Origin: Chachezhania sediminis
GTDB lineage: Bacteria; Pseudomonadota; Alphaproteobacteria; Rhodobacterales; Rhodobacteraceae
Assembly: GCF_009765275.1 (NCBI RefSeq)
Contig: NZ_VOPH01000001.1
Coordinates: 992,001-1,056,000 of the forward strand
Direction: 5' to 3'
DNA: 64,000 bases
A model generated the notes under the pieces. The model saw nothing but the letters and a program-made list of their open reading frames with translations, had not been told where the DNA came from and made no database searches. Positions 26,192 through 35,433 of this stretch are shown in pieces. Each line of letters starts with the position of its first letter. Within the stretch, counting starts at the first letter, position 1. The position numbers were made by a program, and so were the translations under genes.

Positions 26192-26881
26192 TCAGTCCTT
26201 CCCCGCCCGGGCCGCGGCCAGTTCCTCGATCGCGTCCTCGGCCTCGTGGCTGGCGATCATGCTGCTGCGGGTGCCGTTGACGATGCCCACCGTGGCCTGA
26301 ATGAAGCGGAACAGGATCAGCGCAGCACCCACGGGCAGGATCGCGTAGGGGATCACCCGGGGCAGCTTTTCGTATTCGTCACCATAGTTGATCAGTGGCT
26401 CCAACCAGCGGAAGATCTCCGGCATGGGGACCTGGTCGGTGGTATAGAACGCCCGGTCACGCACGCCCGTGGTGAAGCCCAGCGGGAACCAGCGTCCCTC
26501 GGTCGGCTGCAGCGCCGCAAAGGGCGCCCAGTAATCCCACGCGCCTTTCAAAAGCAGCACCCCATAGGCGATGCAGCACGCGGCCGAGATCAGCGCCAGC
26601 ACCTTCCGCCCTCGGGGCGAAAAGAGGTTGGTCACCGCGTCCACGCCCAGATGGGCCGTAACCTTGATGCAGTAGCTGACCCCGAAGATCACCAGCCAGG
26701 CGAACAGGATCAGCGTCACCTCCAGCCCCCAGATCAGCGAGGCATTGAAGACGTAGCGCAGGACCACGTTCACGAAAGTAACAATCGTCATCAGCCCCAG
26801 AAGCAGGGCGATGGCACTTTCCTCGAACTCGTTGACCACACGTCCCAATGCACTTCGGGACGGTTCTCGATGCGCGCTCAT
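26192..26881 (-). CDS. dctQ: TRAP transporter small permease (DctQ)
   Basis: This 229-residue protein has four transmembrane helices with NVVLRYVFNASLIWGLEVTLILFAWLVIFG in the first half and an unusually long loop between helices 3 and 4 (residues about 115-180). The ATG at 26881 has GGAG at suitable spacing. The ATG at 26893 has none. It bridges the binding protein and DctM. Confidence 0.92.
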   Translation of the reverse strand: MSAHREPSRSALGRVVNEFEESAIALLLGLMTIVTFVNVVLRYVFNASLIWGLEVTLILFAWLVIFGVSYCIKVTAHLGVDAVTNLFSPRGRKVLALISAACCIAYGVLLLKGAWDYWAPFAALQPTEGRWFPLGFTTGVRDRAFYTTDQVPMPEIFRWLEPLINYGDEYEKLPRVIPYAILPVGAALILFRFIQATVGIVNGTRSSMIASHEAEDAIEELAAARAGKD

Positions 26882-26939
26882 GCCGGTCTCCATGGCAGGT
26901 TGCGGAAGGGAATTGCAAACGGCCGTGCGGATACGACAA

Positions 26940-26971
26940 GGGCGCCGGACCGAATTGTCGATCCGGCGCCC
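26940..26971 (-). promoter_or_regulatory. Hairpin between dctP and dctQ
   Basis: GGGCGCCGGA and TCCGGCGCCC form a perfect 10-bp stem 19 bases past the dctP stop with no U-tract. Such hairpins in binding-protein operons stabilise the upstream mRNA or cause partial termination, giving more DctP than permease. The role here is inferred. Confidence 0.7.
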
Positions 26972-26989
26972 CGTCGGTCCCCGTGTCGC

Positions 26990-27991
26990 TTACATCGACT
27001 CGTTGATCTTCTGGGCCGCCGCGATGTTATCGGCGCCCACGTCCCCTTCGAACTGGCTCCAGACCGGCTTCATGGCAGCCACCCAGGCTTCGCGCTGTTC
27101 CGGCGTCAGTTCGCGGATCACGCCACCGGCATCCAGGATCGCCTGACGGGCATCCATGTCCACCTGGCCCACGGCCGCGTTCCGTTCCGTCGTCACCTCG
27201 TTCAGGATGGTCAGGAACTGGTCCCGCACCGCCGGGTCCAGGCTGTCCAGCCAGTCGACCGAGGTCACGACCAGATAGTCCAGTACGCCGTGGTTGGTTT
27301 CGGTCGTGCCGTCCTGCACTTCAAAGAACTTCTGGCCGTAGATGTTGGACCAGGTGTTTTCCTGCCCGTCCACGACGCCCTGCTGCAGCGCGCCATAGAC
27401 TTCCGAGAAGGCCATCGGCTGCGGCGAGGCCTTCAGCGCCTCCATCTGGGCCACCAGCACATCCGACGGCTGGACCCGGAACTTCAGCCCAGCCGCATCT
27501 TCCGGCATCAAGAGCGGCTTGTTGGCCGAAAACTGCTTCATCCCGTTGTGCCAGAATTCCAGCCCCTGCAGACCGCGGCGCGCCATGGAATCCTTCATCG
27601 CCTGGCCCGTATCCGACTCCTGGAAGGCATCGACCGCATCGATGTTCACGAACATGAACGGCAGGTCGAAGATCCGGAACTTCTTGGTGAAGGTCTCGAA
27701 CTTCGACAGCGACGGCGCGGCCAGCTGGACATTGCCCTGCAGCATCGCTTCCAGCACCTGGTCGTCGTTATAGAGCGTGGAGTTCGGATAGACCTCCAGG
27801 CACAAGGTACCGTTCATCTCCTCGTTCACGCGGTCGGCCAGCAGGCTGGCCGCGATGCCCTTGGGATGCTTGTCGGTATTGGTGACGTGAGCGAATTTCA
27901 CGACCATCTCGCCATCGTCGCAGGCGGCAAATGCGGTCGAAGCGCCAAGGGCCAAAATGGCGGCGGCCGCTGTCGAAACGAGATACTTCAT
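26990..27991 (-). CDS. dctP: TRAP transporter solute-binding protein (DctP)
   Basis: This 333-residue protein has a Sec signal ending STAFA (about residue 22). The DctP fold contains VVKFAHVTNTDKHPKG, GLKFRVQPSDV with the carboxylate-binding arginine, and AFSEVYGALQQGVVDGQENTW, all typical of C4-dicarboxylate binding proteins. The ATG at 27991 is preferred over 27997 because AGGAGG then sits 9 bases away. A succinate/malate/fumarate ligand is likely but not proven. Confidence 0.93.
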   Translation of the reverse strand: MKYLVSTAAAAILALGASTAFAACDDGEMVVKFAHVTNTDKHPKGIAASLLADRVNEEMNGTLCLEVYPNSTLYNDDQVLEAMLQGNVQLAAPSLSKFETFTKKFRIFDLPFMFVNIDAVDAFQESDTGQAMKDSMARRGLQGLEFWHNGMKQFSANKPLLMPEDAAGLKFRVQPSDVLVAQMEALKASPQPMAFSEVYGALQQGVVDGQENTWSNIYGQKFFEVQDGTTETNHGVLDYLVVTSVDWLDSLDPAVRDQFLTILNEVTTERNAAVGQVDMDARQAILDAGGVIRELTPEQREAWVAAMKPVWSQFEGDVGADNIAAAQKINESM

Positions 27992-28178
27992 CTTCATACT
28001 CCTCCTGTTGGGGGTCACAGACCGCACGGCCCGTTCAGGCGCGGGCGCTCCTTGTCCACGGTCCGGACCCGGATTCGATGGTAGCCGATCTTCAAAGCTT
28101 TTCCAGCCGCTCGCACAACGTTTACGTGAACGGACAGGTCATGACTCAAACGGCGCGTGGCTTTTGTTTCGTCAATGA

Positions 28179-29153
28179 TTACCGCATCTTACGGTAGGTT
28201 TCCGGTAGGTCAAGGCCGATCCCTGTCAGGTGCCCGAAAACTTCTTCGAGGATAGTGCAATCTTCTTGGGGTAGCGGCGGCTGGTTGATCGCTTCGATAT
28301 TGGACTTCAGGTGCGCCGGATTGCCGGTACCAAACAGGACCACTTCGGCCCCGGGCTCGTGCCGGCCATAGCGATAGGCGGCCTCGGTCAGGCTGGCGGC
28401 GTGGCCGTCGGCCAGCAGAAAGCCCAGGGGCGCCGCGCGGTCGACCCGGGCCGGGTCCAGCTTGCCCTCGTCCAGCAGCTGGGCGACCGTTTCCTCCAGA
28501 AGGTTCGGTCGGCTGAAGATGTTGCGGACGACGAACATAAGCTGCGTGGCGATGCCCTTCGCCTGCGTGTGGGGAAAGACCTTCCGCCGGGCGATCTGGT
28601 TCAGCATGTGAAAGGCCAGCATCACCGCTTCCCACGGATTGTCCGGGTCGGCCATGGCCATGGACAGCATCTCCTGCTGGGGATCCGCGGGTCCGCTTTC
28701 GGTGATACCGATATGGCGGATGCGGCCCTTCTCCTTCTCCTTCAGAAGCAGCGGGAGATAGATGTCCTTGGCCCTGGCATAGGTATCGGGCTGGACCGCG
28801 TGCAGGCTGAAAAGGTCGACATGATCGGTCTTCAGTTCCCTGAGCGAGGTTTCGAAGTTTTCAAGGAAGGTCGCTTCGTCGATATGTTCGCCCTTGAAGC
28901 GGATCAGGCCCTTGGTGGCGATCGCAACCTTGTCGCGGCCGATGCGGCCGACGGCGGTGCCGACCGCCCCTTCGGAACCATAGGCCCGCGCGGTGTCGAA
29001 GAAGGTGACGCCCTGGTCGAAGGCCGCTTCGACCAGCGTGGCGGCCTCGGCCTCGGTCCCGCCGGTGCCCAGGCCCAGCCGGCTGTTGCCGCCGCAGCCC
29101 AGCCCTGCAACCCCGACGGTCAAACCTGTCGATCCGAAACTGACCTGATCCAT
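28179..29153 (-). CDS. Aldo/keto reductase
   Basis: This 324-residue TIM-barrel oxidoreductase uses NADPH. It has FFDTARAYGSEG (catalytic Asp and Tyr), VAIATKGLI (Lys) and DHVDLFSLHAV (His). The C-terminal half has LFGTGNPAHLKSNIEAI, the cofactor-phosphate loop. The ATG at 29153 has AAAGGG upstream. It is close to the AKR families annotated as L-fucose or D-threo-aldose dehydrogenases, but the substrate is not predictable. Confidence 0.92.
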   Translation of the reverse strand: MDQVSFGSTGLTVGVAGLGCGGNSRLGLGTGGTEAEAATLVEAAFDQGVTFFDTARAYGSEGAVGTAVGRIGRDKVAIATKGLIRFKGEHIDEATFLENFETSLRELKTDHVDLFSLHAVQPDTYARAKDIYLPLLLKEKEKGRIRHIGITESGPADPQQEMLSMAMADPDNPWEAVMLAFHMLNQIARRKVFPHTQAKGIATQLMFVVRNIFSRPNLLEETVAQLLDEGKLDPARVDRAAPLGFLLADGHAASLTEAAYRYGRHEPGAEVVLFGTGNPAHLKSNIEAINQPPLPQEDCTILEEVFGHLTGIGLDLPETYRKMR

Positions 29154-29215
29154 GATGCGCCCTTTCCCGCGTGTCTGTCGATGCGCGGACAATGCGCGAC
29201 AGCGGCGGCCGGGCC

Positions 29216-29339
29216 AAGGCGCTTCGAAACGCCTTTTGGTCGCCCGGTCGCGAAACCGGGCGACAAGGGGACGGCCTGGTGCGGGGGAAGGCGGTTTAAA
29301 TCGCCTTGCCCCGCACCGGGACTTGCCGTCAGCCGGCCT
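29216..29339. repeat. Cluster of four hairpins between the AKR gene and trpEG
   Basis: Four inverted repeats occur in 125 bases: AAGGCG/CGCCTT (29216-29235), GTCGCCCGGT/ACCGGGCGAC (29239-29264), a 16-bp stem with one mismatch (29278-29293 with 29302-29317, AT-rich loop) and GCCGGCC/GGCCGGC at about 29333-29351, inside the trpEG 3' end. The first is followed by TTTT on the plus strand. They may serve as a terminator or mRNA-stability block for trpEG. Confidence 0.65.
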
Positions 29340-31500
29340 TTGCGGCCGGCGGCGTTTCGGTCAGCAGTCGGATCGCGTTCTCGATCATGCGCATGCCGAC
29401 GTCCTGGCCCAGCGACATGATGCTTTCCGGGTGGAATTGCACCGCCGCGATGGGCAGGGTCCGGTGTTCGATCCCCATGATCACCCCGTCCGAGGTGGTG
29501 GCCGTGACCATCAACTCCTCCGGCAGGGTTTCAGGGTCGATATGCAGCGAATGATAGCGCCCGATGGCCACCGTCTGCGGCAGGCCGGCAAAGACCCGGC
29601 CCGGTGCCTCCACCGTCACCCGCGACGGCTTGCCATGCATGGGCACGTCCAGTTGCTTCAGCTTGGCGCCGTAGAACTCGCCGATGGCCTGCTGACCCAG
29701 GCAGACGCCGAAAATCGGCAGCCCCCGCGCCAGCGCCGCCCGGATCGTCGCCGAACAGTCGAAGTCCCGCGGATTGCCCGGTCCCGGGCTCAGCATCACC
29801 AGGTCCGGCTGCACCTCGTCGAAGACCTCGGCCGGCACGGGCGAGCGCACGGTCACCACCTCAGCGCCGGTCTGGCGCACGTAATTGGCCAACGTGTGGA
29901 CGAAGCTGTCCTCGTGATCGACCAGCAGCACCGTCCGGCCCGAAGCTGTGGGCCCGCGCCATCCGTCGCCGCCGCCCTCGTTCGGCCGGTCGACACCGCG
30001 CACGGCCGCCCGCATGGCGGAAGCCTTCAGTTCGGTCTCGGCCTCTTCCTCTTCGGGATCGCTGTCATACAGAAGCGTCGCACCCGCGCGCACCTCGGCC
30101 ACGCCGTTCTTGATCCGGACCGTGCGCAATGTCAGGCCCGTGTTCATGTCGCCGTTGAACTGCACCGCGCCAACGGCACCGCCATACCAGAAGCGGGTCG
30201 ATTTCTCGTGCCGCTCGATAAAGCGCATGGCCCAGAGCTTGGGCGCCCCGGTCACCGTCACCGCCCAGGTGTGGCTGAGGAACGCATCGAACGCGTCCAT
30301 CCCCTGCCGCAGCCGGCCTTCGATATGGTCGACCGTGTGGATCAGACGCGAATACATCTCGATCTGCCGCCGGCCGATCACGCGGACCGAACCGGGATCG
30401 CAGACCCGGCTTTTGTCATTGCGGTCCACGTCCGAGCACATCGTCAACTCGCTCTCGTCCTTCTTGGACTGGAGAAGCTTCAGGATCTGTTCGCTGTCCT
30501 CGATCGCGTCGGCGCCGCGCTTGATCGTGCCAGAGATCGGGCAGGTCTCGACCCGCCGTCCTGTGACGCGCACGAACATTTCCGGGCTGGCGCCCACAAG
30601 GTATTCCTGCGCGCCCAGGTTCATGACGAAACCGAAGGGCGCCGGATTGATCCGCTTCAGCCGCTCGAAGATCGCCGACGGGCTGTCCTTGCAGGGTTCA
30701 AAGAAGACCTGGCCCGGGACCACCTCGAACAGGTCGCCCTTGATGAAGCTTTCCTTCGCCTTCTTGACCAGTTCCGCATATTCGCCCGGCGCATGGTCGC
30801 CGCGCGGCACGTCCTGCGGGCCGGGCCGGAACGGTTCCGCCACGCCGCCGCCGCTCAGGCCGCGGGTGTCATGTCCGTCCTTGGCGAATTCGTAGTCCAG
30901 CCAGTAGCTTTGCGCCGAATAGTGGTCGGTCACCAGGATCGAATCGATCAGGAACAGCACCAAATCGCGCTGGTCGTCGGGGCGGTCCAGCACGTACTCG
31001 ATGGGTTCGAACTGGAAGGCCAGATCGTATCCGAAAGCGCCGTAAAGCCCCAGGTGCCCGTCCTCGTCCGACCTGAACAGCTCGACGATGGCCCGCAGGA
31101 CCGAGAAGACAGAGGGCGCGCGCGAACGTTCCTCTTCGCGGAAGACGCGCTCCGGCTCCTTCACGGTCAGGGTGATCAGCGCCGGCGTCGCGTCAAAGCT
31201 GCGGATGTCCTTGTGGCCGTCCAGCACCGGGCCGATCATGCCCAGGATCGCCTGGCCCCGTTCGTTCAGGGCGCGGATCTGCATGGTCCGGCCGCGGGCC
31301 TCCAACATCACCGGCGGCTCGACAAAGCCGAATTCCCAGCGGGTGTACCGGCCGGGATATTCATAGTTCGAACTCAGCAGCACACCGTGATGGCTGTCCA
31401 GCTTGCGGGCCAGATCGGCGCTTGCGGTCAGGTACTCGGCGGGACGCTCACGTCGTGCGACATGGACGCCACCCGCGGTGGCGAAGGACAGATCGGTCAT
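29329..31500 (-). CDS. trpEG: Anthranilate synthase, fused TrpE-TrpG
   Basis: This 723-residue fusion catalyses chorismate plus glutamine to anthranilate, the first step of tryptophan synthesis. Residues about 1-510 are component I, with [30 protein letters not shown] and the chorismate-binding [10 protein letters not shown]. After a linker, residues about 530-720 are a class I glutamine amidotransferase with GVCLGQQ (Cys600) and VQFHPES (His690, Glu692). Fused TrpE(G) is typical of rhizobia and some Rhodobacterales. A short upstream ORF containing a single Trp is a weak leader-peptide candidate. Confidence 0.96.
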   Translation of the reverse strand: MTDLSFATAGGVHVARRERPAEYLTASADLARKLDSHHGVLLSSNYEYPGRYTRWEFGFVEPPVMLEARGRTMQIRALNERGQAILGMIGPVLDGHKDIRSFDATPALITLTVKEPERVFREEERSRAPSVFSVLRAIVELFRSDEDGHLGLYGAFGYDLAFQFEPIEYVLDRPDDQRDLVLFLIDSILVTDHYSAQSYWLDYEFAKDGHDTRGLSGGGVAEPFRPGPQDVPRGDHAPGEYAELVKKAKESFIKGDLFEVVPGQVFFEPCKDSPSAIFERLKRINPAPFGFVMNLGAQEYLVGASPEMFVRVTGRRVETCPISGTIKRGADAIEDSEQILKLLQSKKDESELTMCSDVDRNDKSRVCDPGSVRVIGRRQIEMYSRLIHTVDHIEGRLRQGMDAFDAFLSHTWAVTVTGAPKLWAMRFIERHEKSTRFWYGGAVGAVQFNGDMNTGLTLRTVRIKNGVAEVRAGATLLYDSDPEEEEAETELKASAMRAAVRGVDRPNEGGGDGWRGPTASGRTVLLVDHEDSFVHTLANYVRQTGAEVVTVRSPVPAEVFDEVQPDLVMLSPGPGNPRDFDCSATIRAALARGLPIFGVCLGQQAIGEFYGAKLKQLDVPMHGKPSRVTVEAPGRVFAGLPQTVAIGRYHSLHIDPETLPEELMVTATTSDGVIMGIEHRTLPIAAVQFHPESIMSLGQDVGMRMIENAIRLLTETPPAAKAG

Positions 31501-31930
31501 GGATTTTCACTTTCTGGACGGATCGGGTGCGTCAGCGGCACCCGGAAATAACTTGGGACAGGCAGGCTTCAGCAGTTACGCCAGCCACGCCATCGGCCGT
31601 TGGAGCATTGGACGTGCCATCGCATCACGGTCATCGGTCCTTGGACACCCAGGTTGAAAGTTTCTTTCGCCTAGCAACCGCCGCGCGGAATGTAAAGTCG
31701 GCATCGCTCCCGTCAGGGTAATTGGCGACGTGGAAAGGCGTAGAGAGACGGACCGCGCGCGGGACGGCAAGCCGGATCGCTCAGTCGCTTCCGGAGGAGC
31801 GGCCGGCGGGGTGGGCCTGCGTGCGATCCGGGCGCCCGGGCGCACCACGCCGATTGCCAGCGTCATCCCCCCGACATATGCTGCATCGCAGCACCGAAGG
31901 CCGCGCCAGATGCCGAAACGAAGGGATGCC
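31501..31930. other. Divergent intergenic region between trpEG and nasT
   Basis: 430 bases carrying promoters in both directions. On the trpEG side there is a hairpin CGGGTGC/GCACCCG at 31524-31544 and a possible 14-codon leader ORF (complement of 31576-31620). On the nasT side no sigma-54 GG-N10-GC box was found. No other gene is supported. Confidence 0.5.
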
Positions 31931-32515
31931 ATGACAGACCGCCTGACTATAGTCGTGGTCGAAAAGGATCGCGACCGGGCCATCCAGATCGTCGACGCCC
32001 TGAAGGCGGCCGACGATTACGAGGTCTTTGTCATCAGCGAACCGACCGCGCTGGCCCGCCAGATCGCGGCCCATGCCCCCGACATCGTGCTGATCGACAT
32101 CGACAACCCGTCCCGCGACACGCTGGAGGAACTGACGCTGGCCTCCGGCCCTCTCGACCGTCCGGTCGCGATGTTCGTCTCCGGCCCCGCCGGCGGGCTG
32201 GCCCGCACGGCGATCGAGGCCGGGGTGTCCGCCTATGTCGTCGACGGCTTGCAGCCCGAACGTCTGAAGCCGGTGCTGGATGCCGCCATCGCGCGGTTCC
32301 AGCTGTTCCGTCGGATGCGCACCGAACTGGCCGAAACCAAGCGGGCACTGGAAGAGCGCAAGGTCATCGACCGCGCCAAGGGCATGCTGATGAAGGCCAA
32401 GGGCATTGGCGAGGACGAGGCCTATGCCCTTCTGCGCAAGACGGCCATGGACCAGGGCCGCCGCATGGCCGAGGTGGCCGAGGCGCTGGTCACCGCCGCG
32501 GGGCTTTTGTCGTGA
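31931..32515 (+). CDS. nasT: Nitrate-responsive antiterminator NasT (ANTAR)
   Basis: This 194-residue protein has an N-terminal receiver-like domain (IVVVEKDRDRA, DIVLIDIDNPSRD, residues 5-115). A C-terminal ANTAR RNA-binding domain (residues about 130-190) has RALEERKVIDRAKGMLMKAKG and AYALLRKTAMDQGRRMAEVAEAL. In known systems NasT binds leader RNA of nitrate assimilation operons and prevents termination unless sequestered by NasS. The ATG at 31931 follows AAGGG. Its stop overlaps the nasS start (GTGA). The target leader is at 33.8-33.9 kb. Confidence 0.95.
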   Translation: MTDRLTIVVVEKDRDRAIQIVDALKAADDYEVFVISEPTALARQIAAHAPDIVLIDIDNPSRDTLEELTLASGPLDRPVAMFVSGPAGGLARTAIEAGVSAYVVDGLQPERLKPVLDAAIARFQLFRRMRTELAETKRALEERKVIDRAKGMLMKAKGIGEDEAYALLRKTAMDQGRRMAEVAEALVTAAGLLS

Positions 32516-33684
32516 AGACCGTCACCGTCTCTGCCGCCTATATCCCGCTGGTCGACGCCGCGCCCCTGATCGTGGCCGAGGAAATGGGCTTTGCCGAGGC
32601 CGAGGGGTTGACGCTGGATCTGGTCAAGGCGCCCTCCTGGTCTTCGGTCCGGGACATGCTGTCCTTCGGGCGGGTGGATGCGGCACATCTTCTGTCCCCC
32701 ATTCCCGTGGCGATGGCCCTGGGCCTGGGTGGCGTGGCGGGCGGCATCTCGGCGGTCGAGGTCCTGTCGGTCAACGGCAATGTCATCGGCGTCAGCCAGG
32801 CGCTGGCCGACAGGCTGCGGGCCGGCGGCTATGGCTTCGACTTCCACGACCCCCGTGCCGCGGGCACAGCGCTGGCCGCCGCCATCGACGGGCCGTTGCG
32901 GGTGGGCGTGCCCTTCCCGTTCTCGATGCACGCAGAGCTTTTGCATTACTGGTTCGAGGCGGTGGGCCTGGATGCCCCTGCCCCGCCGCAGATCCACACC
33001 ATCCCGCCACCCCTGATGGCCGCGGCCCTGGGCGCCGGAGAGATCGACGCCTTCTGCGTGGGCGAACCCTGGGGCTCCATCGCGGTCGAGAACGGGTTTG
33101 GCGAGCTTCTGCTGCCCGGCGCCGCCATCTGGGGCTTTGCGCCGGAAAAAGTGCTGGCCGTCCGAACCGACTGGGCCGAGACCGAACCCCACCTGCTGGG
33201 CCGCCTGATGCGGGCCGTCTGGCGCGCGGGCCAGTGGCTGGGCCGCCCCGAAAGCCGCACGACGGTGGCCGAGATCCTGTCTCGCAAGCAGTACCTGGAT
33301 GTCCCGGCCGAGGTCATCGACCGCGCGCTGACCGGCACGCTGACGATTTCGCCCCGGGGCGAACAGCGCCATGTCGACCGGTTCATCGAATTCCACGCCG
33401 GGGCCGCGAACTTTCCATGGCGCAGCCAGGCCGCCTGGATCGCACAGCGGATCGCCCGCCGGTCCGGCCTGGATCCCGCCGCAGCCGTGACCGCGGGCAA
33501 GAAGGTCTTTCGCACCGATCTCTACCGTCGCGAACTGAAGGCCGCGGGCGCCGACCTGCCAGGCGCGTCCGAAAAGCTGGAAGGATCGATTCGGCATGTC
33601 ACGGCCGTGGCATCCGAAAGCGGCCGACTGTTCCTTCAGCCCGACGCTTTCTTCGATGACGAAATTTTTGATCCGCCCGCGTGA
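32512..33684 (+). CDS. nasS: Nitrate sensor NasS (cytoplasmic NrtA-like)
   Basis: This 390-residue NrtA/CmpA-family ligand-binding protein lacks a signal peptide, so it is cytoplasmic. Motifs are YIPLVDAAPLIVAEEMGF, GRVDAAHLLSPIPVAMALG and GEIDAFCVGEPWGS, the nitrate-binding pocket region. In characterised bacteria NasS binds NasT and releases it on nitrate or nitrite binding. The GTG start at 32512 overlaps the nasT stop by 4 bases. The order nasT-nasS is the reverse of the commoner nasS-nasT. Confidence 0.94.
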   Translation: MKTVTVSAAYIPLVDAAPLIVAEEMGFAEAEGLTLDLVKAPSWSSVRDMLSFGRVDAAHLLSPIPVAMALGLGGVAGGISAVEVLSVNGNVIGVSQALADRLRAGGYGFDFHDPRAAGTALAAAIDGPLRVGVPFPFSMHAELLHYWFEAVGLDAPAPPQIHTIPPPLMAAALGAGEIDAFCVGEPWGSIAVENGFGELLLPGAAIWGFAPEKVLAVRTDWAETEPHLLGRLMRAVWRAGQWLGRPESRTTVAEILSRKQYLDVPAEVIDRALTGTLTISPRGEQRHVDRFIEFHAGAANFPWRSQAAWIAQRIARRSGLDPAAAVTAGKKVFRTDLYRRELKAAGADLPGASEKLEGSIRHVTAVASESGRLFLQPDAFFDDEIFDPPA

Positions 33685-33708
33685 TCCTGCACAGTTTTTG
33701 ACCCGGAT

Positions 33709-33743
33709 GTGAAAGGCATCTTCGGGAAAATCCCCGGTTTCAC
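33709..33743 (+). other. Hairpin downstream of nasS
   Basis: GTGAAA and TTTCAC bracket an inner CGGG/CCCG stem, 24 bases after the nasS stop. No U-tract follows. It may protect the nasTS message or be part of the longer leader structure. Confidence 0.5.
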
Positions 33744-33812
33744 GAAATATCCCTGCCCAGGCAAGGATTGCACTTGCAGCATCGTTCCATGGTGCGTCAC
33801 AAGGGCTGTATC

Positions 33813-33877
33813 GGGAAGCAGTGTCGTTTCCCTTCAGACCGGATCCCGACGATTGGGATCGCTGAGCAAAGCCGCTC
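33813..33877 (+). promoter_or_regulatory. ANTAR-type dual-hexaloop leader RNA of the nrt/nir/nas operon
   Basis: P1 is GGGAAGC-AGTGTC-GTTTCCC at 33813-33832. P2 is GAGC-AAAGCC-GCTC at 33864-33877. Both loops are hexanucleotides with A at position 1 and G at position 4, the known ANTAR-target signature. P2 shares 33869-33876 with the 5' arm of the following terminator, so the two structures exclude each other. An extra hairpin GATCCC/GGGATC (33842-33860) occupies the linker. The location, just downstream of nasTS and upstream of nrtA, fits NasT control. Confidence 0.8.
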
Positions 33878-33922
33878 GACCCTTCGCACACGCGATGTGA
33901 GTCAGCGGCTTTTTTGTTTTTT
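33869..33922 (+). terminator. Leader intrinsic terminator upstream of nrtA
   Basis: AAGCCGCT (33869-33876) pairs with AGCGGCTT (33904-33911), extended by GAC/GTC and an inner CACA/TGTG stem. It is followed by a T-run through 33922 broken by one G. A terminator before the first structural gene, with its 5' arm shared by P2, indicates regulated readthrough. Confidence 0.88.
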
Positions 33923-33962
33923 CCGGACCGATAACACCTGTCCCCCAGGAAGGAATGACGTG

Positions 33963-35330
33963 ATGCAGAACCTAGTGCTCGCCCTCGTTGCCTCCACGGC
34001 TCTGGCCAGCCCGACCTTCGCCGAGATGCTGGATCTCGAAAAGGACGAACTGACCTTCGGCTTCATCAAGCTGACCGACATGGCCCCCCTGGCTGTGGCC
34101 TATGAACAGGGTTTCTTCGATGACGAAGGTCTGTTCGTCACGCTGGAGGCGCAGGCCAACTGGAAGGTGCTGCTGGACGGCGTGATTGACGGACAGCTGG
34201 ACGGCGCCCACATGCTGGCGGGCCAGCCGCTGGCCGCGACCATCGGCTATGGCACCAAGGCCCATATCGTCACCCCCTTCTCGATGGACCTAAACGGCAA
34301 CGGCATCACCGTGTCGAACGAGGTCTGGGAGATGATGAAGCCGAACCTGCCCACCACGGCGGACGGCAAGATCGAACACCCGATTTCCGCCAGTTACCTG
34401 AAGCCCGTGATCGAAACCTTCCGCTCGCAGGGCAAGCCCTTCAACATGGGCATGGTCTTCCCGGTGTCGACCCACAACTACGAACTGCGCTACTGGCTGG
34501 CCGCCGGCGGCATCCAGCCCGGCTATTACGCGCCCGACAACGTGACCGGCCAGATCGGGGCCGAAGCGTTCCTGTCCGTGACCCCGCCGCCGCAGATGCC
34601 GGCAACGCTGGAGGCCGGAACCATCAACGGCTACTGCGTGGGCGAACCGTGGAACCAGCAGGCCGTGTTCAAGGGCATCGGCGTGCCGGTGATCACCGAC
34701 TACGAGCTGTGGAAGAACAACCCGGAAAAGGTCTTCGGCATCACCGCCGAATTCGCGGAACAGTATCCGAACACCACGCTGGCCATCACCAAGGCACTGA
34801 TCCGCGCCGCCATGTGGCTGGACGAAAACGACAATGCCAACCGCGAAGAAGCGGTCGAGATCCTGTCGCGTCCCGAATATGTCGGCGCCGATGCCGAGGT
34901 CATCGCGAACTCGATGACCGGCACATTTGAATACGAAAAGGGCGACAAGCGCGACGTCCCCGACTTCAACGTCTTCTTCCGCTACTTCGCGAACTACCCC
35001 TACTACTCGGACGCGGTCTGGTATCTCAGCCAGATGCGCCGGTGGGGCCAGATCGCCGAGACCCGGCCCGACAGCTGGTACGACGAGGTGGCAAAGTCGG
35101 TCTACAAGCCGGACATCTACCTTCAGGCCGCCAAGTTGCTGGTCGACGAGGGCCTGGCGGATCAGGCCGACTTTCCCTGGGACAGCGACGGTTACCGCGA
35201 ACCGACCCCGGCCGGGGACGTCATCGACGGCATCCCCTTCGATGCAAGGGCGCCCAACGCCTACATCGACAGCCTGCCGATCGGCCTGAAATCGGGTCAG
35301 ACCGTCGTGGGCAACGCGATCCAGGGCTGA
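33963..35330 (+). CDS. nrtA: Nitrate ABC transporter substrate-binding protein NrtA
   Basis: This 455-residue periplasmic nitrate-binding protein has a short Sec signal (cleavage about ASPTFAE, residue 20). The body has [38 protein letters not shown] and [18 protein letters not shown]. It ends [16 protein letters not shown], typical of the long bacterial NrtA. AGGAAGGA lies 7 bases before the ATG at 33963. It is the first gene after the regulated terminator. Confidence 0.96.
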   Translation: MQNLVLALVASTALASPTFAEMLDLEKDELTFGFIKLTDMAPLAVAYEQGFFDDEGLFVTLEAQANWKVLLDGVIDGQLDGAHMLAGQPLAATIGYGTKAHIVTPFSMDLNGNGITVSNEVWEMMKPNLPTTADGKIEHPISASYLKPVIETFRSQGKPFNMGMVFPVSTHNYELRYWLAAGGIQPGYYAPDNVTGQIGAEAFLSVTPPPQMPATLEAGTINGYCVGEPWNQQAVFKGIGVPVITDYELWKNNPEKVFGITAEFAEQYPNTTLAITKALIRAAMWLDENDNANREEAVEILSRPEYVGADAEVIANSMTGTFEYEKGDKRDVPDFNVFFRYFANYPYYSDAVWYLSQMRRWGQIAETRPDSWYDEVAKSVYKPDIYLQAAKLLVDEGLADQADFPWDSDGYREPTPAGDVIDGIPFDARAPNAYIDSLPIGLKSGQTVVGNAIQG

Positions 35331-35433
35331 CCAGCCCGGGACCGTCCGAACCTCCCCTTCCGGGCGGTCCCACCCCCTTCTTCCCGGTGCGCCCCGCCGC
35401 GCCGTTCCCAGGCCGACTTCCGGAGAACGAGAC

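Noticed and set aside
24722-28084. 1120-codon plus-strand open frame opposite the TRAP genes
   Set aside because: Composition is His/Asp/Arg-rich, as for an antisense shadow. dctP, dctQ and dctM are clear on the minus strand.
33750-33785. Sigma-54 promoter before the nrt leader
   Set aside because: GG and GC dinucleotides are present but the spacing is 8 rather than 10, and the TGGC/TTGC context is missing.
33775-33800. Alternative first ANTAR hairpin upstream of 33813
   Set aside because: Only weak stems with 7-base or non A1/G4 loops can be drawn. The 33813-33832 hairpin is much better.
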